The position numbers were made by a program, and so were the translations under genes. Positions 24,801 to 35,836 of a DNA stretch of 64,000 nucleotides are shown one piece after another (the stretch's first letter is position 1; each line of letters opens with the position of its first letter). The stretch is taken from NCBI GenBank assembly GCA_963930655.1, contig OZ005602.1, positions 6,874,001-6,938,000 on the forward strand, in the 5' to 3' direction. The DNA comes from Myrica gale (Eukaryota; Streptophyta; Magnoliopsida; Fagales; Myricaceae). The notes under the pieces were generated by a model. The model was given only the letters and a program-made list of their open reading frames with translations. It had not been told where the DNA came from and ran no database searches.

Positions 24801-24965
24801 CTCGAACAAGCGAAGGAGGGAGACCTCGTGAGGGCGGAGGCCGGGCAGAGTCTCTTCGGCGCGGATGTCCTCTATAAGAACGGGACTCGAAGAAAGCGTT
24901 GACAGTAAAAGCCTTTGCCTTAGGTTCTGGCTCCCCTTGAGCCTCTTGTACGTCGTCTTCCCCAT
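21802..24965 (-). CDS. RCL1: RNA 3'-terminal phosphate cyclase-like protein, six exons, intact
   Basis: Rcl1 is a nucleolar protein of the U3 small-subunit processome needed for early pre-rRNA cleavage and 18S rRNA formation. It has the cyclase fold but no cyclase activity. Exons (minus strand): 24965-24761, 24589-24440, 23920-23742, 23674-23499, 23363-23150, 22011-21802, all with GT/AG borders and consistent phases, giving 1134 nt or 377 residues, the usual length. Landmarks: start MGKTTYKRLKGSQNLRQRLL, PGLRPHEVSLLRLFE (about 42-56), PGIVMGGRHILHDCGVSRSI in exon 2, SRGSPPHGGGEVVLAIP in exon 3, MIHAARGIFNNFIPDVHIFT in exon 4, SPGYGISLVAETNAGC in exon 5, and LSPYGIETLRHIRDFLGVKF and the C-terminus NLSRKVS in exon 6. 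No stops or missing exons. Intron 5 (1.1 kb) is the longest. No gene lies on the opposite strand; the antisense ORFs are shadows. Confidence 0.95.
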
Positions 24966-26640
24966 CTCCGTTCTCTCTTCTCCTCTCTTTGCTCTGTCTC
25001 TCTGAGCTCCAAGTTCAGAACATGGCCGAATCCGAATAGAAGCGCTAGGGTTGAGTTCATTTGCTTATTTTCAAATTTAGTTTGGATTTTGGGCTTCGGC
25101 TTTCTTGTTTTACAACTTGGCCAATTTCTAAGACCTCGTGAATTTCAACGCGTCCAATTACAACCTTCTTTGAGGCCTAAATTCGATAAGGTCCAAAGCC
25201 ATCTTTTGGGCCAATGCATTCTCCAAAAGAAAACGCTGCCCGTCTATTTCCATTACAAAGCAAGGCCCTATTATTTGTTCCTCTTTTTTCCACCCCTAAT
25301 TTATTATTTTTTTCCTCTTAAAAGTTCAATTTTACGAGCAAACAAACCGCGACGTGCCACCTCAGGTTGTAAATGCTGTGCTGAGCAGAGTCGTTTCTTG
25401 ATGGAAGTTTGGTAAAAAACAAAAAACAAAAACAAATCGCGCTTAAAAATTAATATTACACTCAAATCAAACCCTATAATCCTGGGAAGCAGTTGGATAA
25501 ATACACTTTTCGTCTATCAAATATAGGAGGTTTGACACATTGCACTCTGAATATGCAGTTTTGATACCTCCAACTATTAACGTTACACTTTGAATTATAA
25601 TACTCTCGATGATTTAATGAATTGATAACAATAAACTCAATATATGTGAAGTGGATTAAGGGCATTATCACCATTTTTGTCTAAAAATTTGACGAATGGT
25701 GCAAAAAGTCTAAAATTGATAGTTGAATGGTGAATCTTGTCAAAATCCTTATGGTTGGTGAAAAGTGTATGAAAAAAATACACTTTCACCAATAAACTAG
25801 CTACCATCGATTTTGCACAATAAACTACCATATTTGAGATTCTGCATCTGCAACTACCCATCCATAATACATTATACCCTCTTTTATTTTTTCCATCAAT
25901 TAGGACGAAAATTGACTTAAAAAAACAAAATGATTATTATGCCATTAAATGTGTAGCTGCTATTTAACACATGGACCAGATTTGTAATATTATATTGGAA
26001 TGTATTATTTTACATTAATAAATGAATATTTTAAAAAATAAGAATTTTTATAGGTTCCCAAAAAAACACTAAGCCCATATCTCATTCACACATCGCCGTT
26101 GATGGTTGTGTCGCCCTTACATTCGTGGATGTCGATCGACGGTTGCCTCTTAACCCCGCTTCCCTCACGTGGGTTAAGAGATGACTGGTAATATGTTACT
26201 GATCCACTGCACCACCATCACATCACCACCTCTCCGCCCTCCCCCCTGAACCCTCATTCCTTTTACTATTCTAGATAAAATCTTTGCCACTATCGGCGCT
26301 AAGCTTGTTGAAGCACCATTGAAACCATTTTGGGATTGTACGGTCCCATTGAAACCTTGATTCACTGTGTAGCCTCACCAATGAGTCACTTTAAACTTAT
26401 GGATGCTTCGGTATATGGAAAGGTCTCCGACATCCATCCCATTGAAGGTCACTATTGTGATACCCCAAATCTCACTTGGAGTGAGAGAAGAGAAAGGAAT
26501 GAGATGATCAAGTCTCACATTGTGACCTTACTTGGTTGAACTGAGCTCTATAATTATCCAAGAAGCTTTAAGAGCAACATTGACTAACCATTTTGAAGTC
26601 AAATCACAGATGTGGCTAGTGTTGTCCTTGTGTTATTACA
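24966..26640. other. RCL1 upstream region and AT-rich repeats
   Basis: A pyrimidine-rich stretch (24966-25010) just upstream of the RCL1 start codon is probably its 5' untranslated region. The sequence ggtgaaaagtgtat/atacactttcacc at about 25757-25791 is an inverted repeat of the sort found at MITE ends, and a similar aaatacactttt string occurs at about 25499. I could not define element borders. No gene seen. Confidence 0.4.
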
Positions 26641-26641
26641 C

Positions 26642-26918
26642 TATGGTATGATTCCACTCCCTCCGTAGCAATGATATCGTGCTTCTTATTAGCCACCTAG
26701 ATCTCATTGTATCATTCCATTATAATAATGACATATTTTTGTGCTTATATCGTGAATTCATGGAGCAATATGAATTTCTTATGGTATGATTCCACTCCCT
26801 CCATAGTAATGGTATCGTACTTCTTATTAGCTATCTGGATCTCATTGTATCATTCTGTCATAATAATGACAAATTTGTGTGCTTATATCACGAATTCATG
26901 GATCATAATGGTGACTAG
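26642..26918. repeat. Two-copy 138-bp tandem repeat
   Basis: The unit beginning tatggtatgattccactccc at 26642 is repeated at 26780, with about 85-90 percent identity by eye (cttcttattagc, atctcattgtatcatt and cgaattcatgga blocks recur in order). A short ORF through the repeat is incidental. Confidence 0.75.
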
Positions 26919-28610
26919 CTTATCATACATAAGTTGTACTCTTGTAATATGACTAGCATATATGTTTCTTATATACTACTACCATAACAAATATCATGCA
27001 ATGACATAAGAATCATAGTTCTCATCAATAAGAAATTGAAGTGAAAATGAAAAGTACACAAGATAAAGCATGTTTACTTACAACTATTTGTTGTCACTAT
27101 GATGATCTCTAAAGAGAGTTGGTTTTTTCTTTTGATGACCAATTGAACTAAGCTAGGTGGTTTATATATATTTATTGTAAACCAAGTACGTGTTAAGAGA
27201 CATCTGACTCTCTGATGCTACCAACATGAAGTGTCTCCGATGTTGATATTGACTCATACAGGTTATAACAAGCATTAAGTGTCGCTGATGTGTGAACCAA
27301 GATGCTGACTCATCAAGACTACCAAGCACGAGGTGTCAAGGATGTGTCAACGTACTAATAAAGCTTAATTAACGTGTTAAACATTTAGTAGCATGTAATC
27401 AAAAAATTAAGTGATCCTAAAGCAAACATGTTGAAGCTGCTTGAATAGTAACATGCAACTATATATTAGGCCAAAGACTTGCAACTTATGCATTCTTCAA
27501 AATTGGGACATTACATATATGACCCAACCTCATAGTGAAGATGTGTCACGCCACAAACTCAAAACAACGCTAGAAATTATAGGTCTATGATTTTATTCAA
27601 GAACAACTATAGAAAATATTCTTTATAAATTCAACCAGTTTAGTACTATATACCAAACATTCTCAAACTTCAAGCACACATTGAAAACATTACATAACTC
27701 GAAAAATCATCAAGCCATCACAACATTGATTTCTACTACCAAACCTAAACCTTACACAATATTCATGAAAAAAACTACTTCACAACACACCTTCAACTTT
27801 CAAAAGATACAAATCATAACTTTCTACAACAAATTCTTAGGCATATTCAAACTTCTTGAAAAATGTAATACTAATGGGTGAATTACTACTAGCTCAGTAA
27901 GTAATAGATGTTAAACAATTGGCAATTATGGATCAATTTACTCTTTTCATTCTTTACACTACTTCATTCAATTCCACAATAACAAATGTAAACTTAGAAG
28001 TAACTAGTTTCACACTATATATATTAGCTTTTTGAAAAGTTTGTGCAAAACATAATCACGAATAATATAATTCATATGTAAGAAAATTATCATTTTCATT
28101 GTGAGCAATAAAAACACATCGAAATAATTTTCAAAGCAACTCTCATATATACGTAAATAATATTTATTTTCAAAATATCCTATTTTTGAACTAATTTATA
28201 AATATGTTTAACTAATTTTACTTGCCTCAAATTCATGCGCTATATCAAATATCCTCACGTGCCCCAACTATTCTCATTTAAACCAATTCAGCAGTATAAC
28301 TATATATCAAGTCCTATATTATATCCTGACATATAGAAATTCTTTAAAGCCATATATTCCCAAATGACATCAATGAACTCAAAATTAAATATTTTAAATC
28401 AAACTTAACTCCAAGTTACCATAATCAATTTCTAATCATTTCAATTAGAACTTATAACAAATATCTCTCATCGAAACTTCTACAACATAACAACTCGTAT
28501 TGCAACATACCAATTCTGCTGATATGCCTCCCACCTCATCAGTCGTTGGTGAAGTTGCTCATCTCACAGCTGCCTCCACTACACCATAAATGATTCATAA
28601 ATCATCCTAC
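26919..28610. other. AT-rich intergenic sequence
   Basis: About 1.7 kb with no supported gene or repeat border. The ORF at 27681-27881 is low-complexity Lys/Thr-rich and is not credible as a gene. Confidence 0.4.
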
Positions 28611-28619
28611 AATATAGGA

Positions 28620-28876
28620 TAGAAGCTACATCAACCTTTTGATGGTAGTTAGTTTATTATCTCTTCCACTCTGTTGTATTCTCTTATAAGTAATTGTCTT
28701 AGCCCTTGCCTCAATGCAGCAGAGGCTGTTAGGAAGTTTGTTAGACTCTTTTGTTTCTTTTGGCATGTGTATATAAATAGCTACTATTCATTAAATGCAA
28801 AGTAGTGCATTTCTTACAAACTCAACGCTCGTCTTTCTCCTCTGCTCTCTGATATTCTTTTCCTTCATTTTTTACA
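28620..28876 (+). repeat. 5' LTR of a degraded Ty1/copia element
   Basis: The right border is set by the primer-binding site starting at 28877, preceded by ...ttttttaca. It contains a TATA box (gtatataaatag at 28769) about 100 bp before the end, then a pyrimidine-rich leader. The left border is uncertain because no TG start or target duplication could be fixed. Confidence 0.55.
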
Positions 28877-28888
28877 TGGTATCAGAGC
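28877..28888 (+). other. Retrotransposon primer-binding site (initiator Met tRNA)
   Basis: TGGTATCAGAGC is the exact complement of the 3' end of plant initiator methionine tRNA and lies directly after the LTR, as in Ty1/copia elements. Confidence 0.9.
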
Positions 28889-28903
28889 AAGGTTGAGAGC
28901 GCA

Positions 28904-30240
28904 ATGATCAGCAAAGAAGAACCCAACCTAGATGAAAACCCATTCGGGTCAGGAAAATCTCTTACCCTCAACCTTTTTCATAACTTCAATGACCTGAACA
29001 ATACCTATCATCTTGATAATGGAGACAACCCAAGAACTATTTTAGATGAAAATCTGTTAATCACTGAAAATTATGTCTCCTGGTCTAGATCGATGGAACG
29101 AGGTCTTTGAACCAAGAATAAAATCAATTTTGTTAATGGAGCTATATCTAATCTAACAAATTATGTAGATCCACTTTTAAGTGTGTGGGAATGATGCAAT
29201 TATCTTGCTGTATCCTGAATCCAAAACTTTGTAAGTTCCTATGTGAAGTCGAGCTTGACCTTTGTGGACAATGCTCAGGAAATGTGGAGTGAGCTCAAGG
29301 ACCGATATTCACAGCAGAATGGCCCTCAGATTTTCCTGTTGAAGAAAGCTTTGACAAGTCTTCAAAAGGACCAAGATTCAGTAAGTATACAGTATGGCAA
29401 GCTAAAGGTTATGTGGGATGAAATATCAATGTTTGACCCTATTCTTGATTGTGACTGTAGGAAATTGAAAGTGTTGCTGGATAGATACCAACAAGATTGT
29501 GATAGAATTTTTTGATGGGACTAAATGAGACTTATACCAATACTCGGGATCAAATCATGTTATTGGATCCCTTACCATCAGTTAACAAGATTTTCTCAAT
29601 GATCCAGCAGCTAGAAATGCAACATAAGTTGATGTCTAATACACTACACCGTCTGTTGAGTATATGGTTATGTTTACTTGCAGAAACCAAAATGACTTCA
29701 AGCCCTACACTAAGACCAATACTACTAGAAAGTCAACTAGGCCTTATCGCACTCATTGCTGCATTACATATCATATTTTAGAGACATGTTTTAAGGCTGG
29801 AAATGTAGAACCTCCCACAGGCACTCACTACAAAATGATTGGTCATTTGGTAGAAAAATGCTATAAGTTTCACTGGTATCCACTCGGTCACAATCTTTAC
29901 AGCAAAACCAAGACCTTCAATCCTTTTGCTAATGCTAATTCAGGTGTCATTGAATATGAGGAACTTGTTGATGAGAGACTCGGTTTGACTAAAAATCAAT
30001 ATGAGGAACTTCAAACCCCCCCTCCACATTGAATATGCAGGACGACCTAGGTGCTTCGGCTAATCAAGTTCAAGTTATGTTCAAAGGGTCAAACAGTGCA
30101 CCAATCAACTCCTTGGTCGGTATCACTGTTTGTTCATCTTTTTACACACACAAACCTACATCTCATTCTGATATACCTTGGATAATTGATATATGGGCCG
30201 GAGTATTGGCAAAATTATGGATTACCAGGGTTAGATCAGG
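28904..30240 (+). pseudogene. Ty1/copia gag with zinc-knuckle remnants and protease start
   Basis: Degraded gag of a plant copia element. It opens with ATG 28904, then ENYVSWSRSMERGL, a TGA at 29108, KNKINFVNGAI, and after further stops SSLTFVDNAQEMWSELKDRY and QYGKLKVMWDEISMF (UBN2-type gag core). It continues with LNETYTNTRDQIMLLDPLPS and DPLPSVNKIFSMIQQLE. A cysteine-poor zinc-knuckle relic follows (ETCFKAGNVEPPTGTHYKM, then CYKFHWYPLGHN). At 30177 WIIDIWAG is the remains of the protease motif WIIDSGAT, with the catalytic DSG lost. Sequence similarity to copia stops near 30240, where an unrelated fragment begins. Confidence 0.82.
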
Positions 30241-30299
30241 TATCTGATGAGAGATGTCATAGCCTTTGTAATCTGGTCTGGGAGTTCTACGTTGCACTG

Positions 30300-30995
30300 C
30301 TGGATGTTGAGGATTTTGAAGCACTGCTATGGACCGTCACTGTATGAGGGGTGACCTTTCAGTTGTCACCAGACATCATAGTGGCATTTTTGGGGCTGCA
30401 GAGCCTGATTGGAGCACACCCTACAGTGGAGATGGGAAACAAGCCAGATGCGGAAGACATCTTTCGTACTTTCACGAGCTAGGACGTGGTGCTCATCGGA
30501 CCCTTCTTCAGACAGAGGTTCATGATCCCTTTTTGGCGTATTCTACACCCCATCTTCACCTACGACATTGAGCTGAGGGTTCACACCACAAAATGTCATA
30601 TTTTAGGAGCGAGCTACTGTTGTCTGTGGCTAGAGGATGTGTTGTATATCTTCCCCTGTACGTCTTCTTGACTCTTCGTCTAAGGCAAAAATCACTTCTT
30701 CTATTGCGTTGCTGTACAATCTATTCTTGACATAGTTCGTCCATAGCGTAGGCTGCATAGATAGTTCGGACAAGGAAAAGAAGTTACCTATCAGTCCCAT
30801 TTTTCTGATCGCTTTGAGCTGTTCTGAGGCTCAGCTTAGGTGGCAACAGGGGGTCCTGCTCCAGGATAGCAGCAGCAAGTGGAGGAGCCCCCTCGTCGTG
30901 CGCATCAAGAGCGACCTGCCTGAGCTGATGCTTGGATGGCGAACTTGAAAGGGATGGTTGAGAGGCTGACTCAGGCACTTTTGGTGCCAAATCCA
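30300..30995 (+). pseudogene. Fragment of a plant transposon protein inside the copia remnant
   Basis: Reading in the frame with stops ignored gives FEALLWTVTV, GVTFQLSPDIIVAFLGLQS, DAEDIFRTFTS, ELRVHTTKCHI and LEDVLYIFPCTSS. This resembles the 'putative plant transposon protein' domain common in plant retroelement ORFs, where the pattern is LSPDIIA...D..DIFRTFTG...LRV..GHTTEC. At least three stops are present. It lies between the copia protease relic (30190) and the copia RT tail (31027), so it came in by insertion or template switching. Confidence 0.5.
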
Positions 30996-31026
30996 TTACA
31001 CTCCCAATAGATTAGAATGTAAAACT

Positions 31027-31240
31027 CAGCAAGGATTCTGGTGTTCCTTTAACAGATCCTACTCTTTATAGACGCTTCATTGGGAGGTTACTTTATCTTA
31101 CAATCACACATCCTGACATATGCTACAACATACAAGTCTTAAGTTAGTACATGGATCAACCTATAGATTTACATTTTGCTGTTGCTTTCAAGGTTCTTCG
31201 TTACCTTCGTCAGCACCCGGCCAAGGGCTCCTTCTCTCCC
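31027..31240 (+). pseudogene. Ty1/copia reverse transcriptase tail
   Basis: Reads DPTLYRRFIGRLLYLTITHP, DICYNIQVLS, a stop, YMDQPIDLHFAVAFKVLRYL and RQHPAKGS. This is the conserved connection between the copia reverse transcriptase and RNase H (YRR.IG.LLYLT.TRPDI). The RNase H and 3' LTR of this element are not found here. Confidence 0.85.
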
Positions 31241-32650
31241 GTTCTTCTTCTTTGCAACTTGGGGCTTCTAACCAATTCTGATCTTTCAATATTCATAATC
31301 TAATTAATCTAACTGAAAATAAAAAACTTAACTGAAACGGTTCTTTTTCTTTTTTTCTCTTTCTCCCGCGCTTGTGTTCTTTTCTTCTCTTCTTTCCTCT
31401 CCGTTTTCTCTTCCCCTTTCTCTTTGTTTTCGGTGTCTACTTAGGTGTTCTGTGTCTTTGTGTGTCTGTGCTTCTTTAAAATGTTTTCTTCTTTTTGTTA
31501 CTTAACAATCTAGCCAGCTGCGTGATTTATTTATTTGCCACTTGCGTGAATCAACTTAACACTTGCACAAGTCATGTCAAAGTGTTTTGGAGGGTGGGAC
31601 AAGTCCCCTCTTCACTTTTATTACTGGGGTTAGGCATGTTTGCAATTAACATTTCTCTCCATTCAAAAATTTTAATTTGTAAAATTAAACTAATATATAC
31701 TCAAATTAAAGTTTTTTTTAAAAAAATAAAATAACTTCAAAAAATTCTCTTTCTTTCTCCATCAAATCATCTTTTTTTTTTAATTATAATAGACATAAAA
31801 AATTCATTCAAATCTTCTCTTAATTTTTCACCAACTTCCATAAAATTCTACTTTTCCACAGCTTTATTTCAAAATCCAATAAACCACCAATCCACACCTC
31901 AATTTTTACAACATTCCCAAAATTTTCATAAAATTTTGGTTCGAAAACATGGCAAAACAATTGAATTCTTTGGAGCTTTAATCAAAATTACGAAAAAGCC
32001 CTTGAAGTTTAACAAAGTTCTAAAATTTTCATTTCTCGTGGTCAGATTGGATTGTGTAAACTGTGTGTATGTGTTATGCTGCGATATTAATGTCGAAACT
32101 CCATTGGAGATGTATGTGGATTTTCACTCCAATGTGGTTTAGGGTCACTCTCGTATGTGATGGCTATTAATTCTGGGGAGTAGTTTACAGATCTAATTGG
32201 AAGGGAATCTGGGAAGGATTTCCAAAGGCTACATAAGGGACAGTGAAGATTAAAAAAAACAAATCAACGGTTAATACATGTCCAAATCATTTAATGAAAA
32301 AAAGGCTAGAGATGGCTTGTGGCTCAGCTTAGGCGGCTCTAAATCTCCTTTTCTCTTATTTCTCTTCTTCTCCCTTCTTTCTCACGACATCCTCTCTTCA
32401 TTGCCTCTCTCCTCTGTTCTCCGTAATCTCGCCGGAGTCCAGTTCTGCGGTGAGTGGCCTCCAAAAAAGCTTCAAACCTTGCCGATCTAACCATGAGAGG
32501 AGCTTGAAGAAAAATGCAAACAGTCACGGAAAAGGAGGAAAGAAGAAGAGAAATGGCCAAAGGGAGAAGAGAAGGGGATGGAGAGGGGAAGGCAGCGACG
32601 TGAGGTCACCACCGATTCCTGTTAGTCAAAAAATTTCAGATCTTTTTTTG
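31241..32650. other. Pyrimidine-rich intergenic sequence
   Basis: No gene supported. Long CT-rich stretches (31335-31450, 32340-32420) could be a leader or simple sequence. The segment 32390-32460 (ctctgttctccgtaatctcg, then ccggagtccagttctgcggtg) resembles a plant 5' untranslated leader, but no coding exon could be linked to it. Confidence 0.35.
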
Positions 32651-32654
32651 GTTT

Positions 32655-33310
32655 GAGATAAATGTTTATGCAAAATGTGGAAATATAGAATATGCTCGTA
32701 CAGTCTTTGACAATTTGCCCAAAAGAAATATTGTTTCATGGACGACCTTGATGACGGGTTATGTTCACAATTTACAGCCAGAGGTTGGAATCCGGGTTTT
32801 CCAAGAAATGTTGGAGGCTGGAGTTTATCCTACAAATTACAGTCTAGGAAATGCTTTAAATGCTTGTTCTTCCTTGTGCTTTGTCAAGTTGGGGATGCAA
32901 TTTCATGCCTACATTGTCAAATACCAAATTGATTTTAACACAAGTGTCGGCAATTCCCTGTGTAGCTTTTACTCTAAACTTGGCAACTTAGAATCTGCTA
33001 TTAAAGCGTTTGAAAGGAAAAGAATGTGATCTCATGGACAACAATTATATCTACTTGTGGCGATAATGGTGAAGCAACAAGGGGTTTAAGGCTTTTTGAG
33101 GAGATGTTAACTAAGGACATCAAACCCAATGAGTTCACGTTGACTGGTGTCTTGAGCTTGTGTTGTATAGTGCTGTCTTCGAGTGTAGGAGTGCAAATTC
33201 ACTCCATAAGCACTAAACTTGGCTATGAGTCATATATGCCAATTAAAAATTATCTCGTGTATTTGTACCTTAAATGTGGATGTATCAGAAATTCTCAGAA
33301 ATTGTCTTGA
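32655..33310 (+). pseudogene. PLS-type pentatricopeptide repeat (PPR) protein fragment
   Basis: PPR proteins bind organelle RNA. Here NVYAKCGNIEYARTVFDNLP leads into KRNIVSWTTLMTGYVHN, then VFQEMLEAGVYPTNYSLGNA, GMQFHAYIVKYQID, SVGNSLCSFYSKLGNLESAI, and after a one-base loss near 33020 (the AFERKR / NVISWTT join) ISWTTIISTCGDNGEATRGL, then LFEEMLTKDIKPNEFTLTGV and YLKCGCIRNSQKL. It has about six repeats without start, without the rest of the array and without E/DYW domains. The frameshift and the truncation on both sides make it a dead fragment. A LINE fragment follows at once. Confidence 0.85.
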
Positions 33311-33399
33311 CCACTCTGTTTCTAAGAAACCAGATCGTGTCCACTACAACAACTACATAAAGAATAAAGTCATTCCAATTCAAACAAAAATTGGAAGGG

Positions 33400-33690
33400 A
33401 GATTTCTGGGTTCTAAGATGAAATTAAACCAACTAGAAAATTGAGGAGCTGCCAAACTGCTCCATTTTCAATGGCCATCTACCTATCCACCATAATATAT
33501 GGCTAATATAGCAAGTCAAGAAGAGATGAGTAGCCGTTTCCAGTTCCGTTTTGCAAAGAGGACACTCAAAGCCAACGCCAAAAGTATCTGCAGGTCGGGG
33601 TACCTTGATCCAGATCTTCTTTTGGTTCGAGAGGTTTCTCAACATCCAACGCCTCTGTCACTTTTGCATAGTTCCTTTAGTTTGTTGAAT
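33400..33690 (-). pseudogene. LINE fragment: zf-RVT domain
   Basis: The minus strand reads WIKVPRPADTFGVGFECPLC, then KTELETATHLFLTCYISHIL and WWIGRWPL. This is the zinc-binding region (CPLC...E...HLF..C) downstream of plant LINE reverse transcriptases. A frame change near 33640 separates it from its upstream part. It abuts the PPR fragment. Confidence 0.75.
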
Positions 33691-35836
33691 CAGATATAAC
33701 ACATGAAATTTTAGTTCATTGAATAAAGTAGAAGCATTTTTTAGAAAACACAATGTGGTAAAGCTTCTATTTTTTTAGTACTTTTTTCTCCTCGTGGCTT
33801 TCTGATTGCGACAAGATTTTATACTTGCATCTCTTCTTACAACAGAGGAACTCTTTTCTCTAAACCCTAAGGAATCCACAAACATTGAACTATGCCCAGA
33901 TGTGGTTAAAAAACAAAAATCAATCCAAGGCAAAGCCATACTGATTTGTCAATCCATGAGACTCTCATTAAAAAAAAGAGTGACATATCACATACGTGAA
34001 AGAAGAAGAAGACGACGAAGACGAAGAAGAAGAGAGAGGGCCTTCTTGGGCCACCAGTGGGGCGTACCCGTTTCTGGGTCTGAAAAGGAGTGAGTTGGGA
34101 AGATGAAGGAGTGGAGAGAGAGAGAGTGGCAATGAAGAAGAAGGAAACTTTTGAGAAAGAAGGGGAAGAAGAGAAAGAAGGGAGTTTGCGTGAAAGAAGG
34201 AAATTTGGAGATTTGAGAGCCACCAAGCCGAGCCACTAAGTCATTTAGCCTTTTTATTTATTAAATGAGGTATACTTATAATACTCGTTGATTTGCTTAC
34301 TTTTAATCTGGACCATGCATTCGGTAGCCTTCGTAATTCCCTCCTTCAGAGGGAATCCGCTCCCCTAATTAGAAACCTACATCTAATTAGTGAATCAGCA
34401 ATGGTTTTGGCAAAGGGGATGGAGGTTGTTTGCCCTTCAAGATCAGCTGCAAATTACAGGTAAAGCATGCATATTGATTTTGTCTCGATCGACTCCATCT
34501 ACCCGTGGACGGTAGCTAGAGAAACGCATGCATGCCTGAACAATAAATTATGAACATTATGTAATATATCAGAGTCAACTTTACTTGTTTAGCTCCTGAT
34601 GTGCCATTATATTTTATTCACGTACGTTCTTGCCAAAACTATTAGTTTTCTTTTCACCAATCAACAGAAATGAAGTAACCCAAATGATTTTGTGACTCTT
34701 CCACGCAAGATGAGAGGCACAAATAGATGTCTTTCCAACAGATAGAAGACGACAATATTTATCATGAAAAAATCAAGATAATTAACGACCACATCAAGAA
34801 GGAAAAGAATCTTCCTGTCTAATTTGTTTATGCTTTTTGCCTCCTGTGTAATACTCAAGATAAAAGAAAATTTCAAAAGCATAGTATTACTTGTGCATGT
34901 GACAATTAGATTAGTCAGAGAAACAATCTACCATTCGACTAGCAGATATATACGAGAAATTTCAATTAGAAGGGCTTTGAGAAGGCAATGGTTCTGTTCT
35001 GTGATGGTCTTCAGGTCTGATCAGAGTTGCCCTATTCAATTTTCCATCAATATTATAATCAAAATCTCATGACTAAGGATTATAAATTATAATGATTCAA
35101 TTTGCAGTAATTTTTGGCTAAGTCTCCTCTAATTCTCGCTATCCCATTTCTTCGGAGATTAGGTCCATTTAATAGAACTTATTAGTTGGAATGTTGAAGT
35201 TGGATCTTTAATTAATCCCACATTTCCTTCGGATCTCGGTCGAGCTGGCTTTGTTGGACACTATAGGTTGGATGCCAAATGTTTGTGAATTTTGGTCAAT
35301 TTAAAGTTGTCATTTAATTTTCCTGAAATCTGATGAGGATATCATTTTCCAAATCTGTCGCCAATTCTATCAGAGCATCAGCGTAAGGAATCAGCTGCTT
35401 TATTTCTCTGCATTTTTTTGTCTTAAATAAAACGTCGCTAATTTCAAAGGAAAGCATGTGGGGAAAAGTCTAAAAAAATAAAAGTGAGACGTGCAGTTCC
35501 CTTCGTTCAATTAAACCTCCACTAAAATCCAAATTAACTTTTAAAATGTTTTCTACATTACCCATAATCATGGAGATCACAACCATTGACTTTCTCTTCT
35601 TCGCATGGGAAGAACAGTACCAATTTATTAGTGAGAATAAGATCTATGTTCCCCTGTAAATGAAAAAGGGCTCAGAATAAGCTTCTCAAGGAACAAATTA
35701 ACATATCAGATTAAGATTATTTATTTTTAGGGCACGAATTGAGACCCCTTTTCCATGATTCGGCAAATTCGCTTTCCAGCTTAATTAGTTTTCCCCACTG
35801 CTAATTTCCATGAATTGTATTAAAAAATGGTTATCA
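33691..35836. other. Intergenic, purine-rich simple sequence
   Basis: A GAA/GACGAA-rich simple repeat lies at 33995-34045 and more purine-rich sequence at 34090-34200. At 34400-34459 a short open stretch (MVLAKGMEVVCPSRSAANYR then GTAAAG) could be a first exon, but no following exon was found. Otherwise nothing assigned. The segment just below 35837 is the likely 3' untranslated region of the U-box gene. Confidence 0.35.

Noticed and set aside
34400..34459. Possible first exon with a GT donor
   Set aside because: Twenty codons with a start and a donor are too little, and no downstream exon was found.
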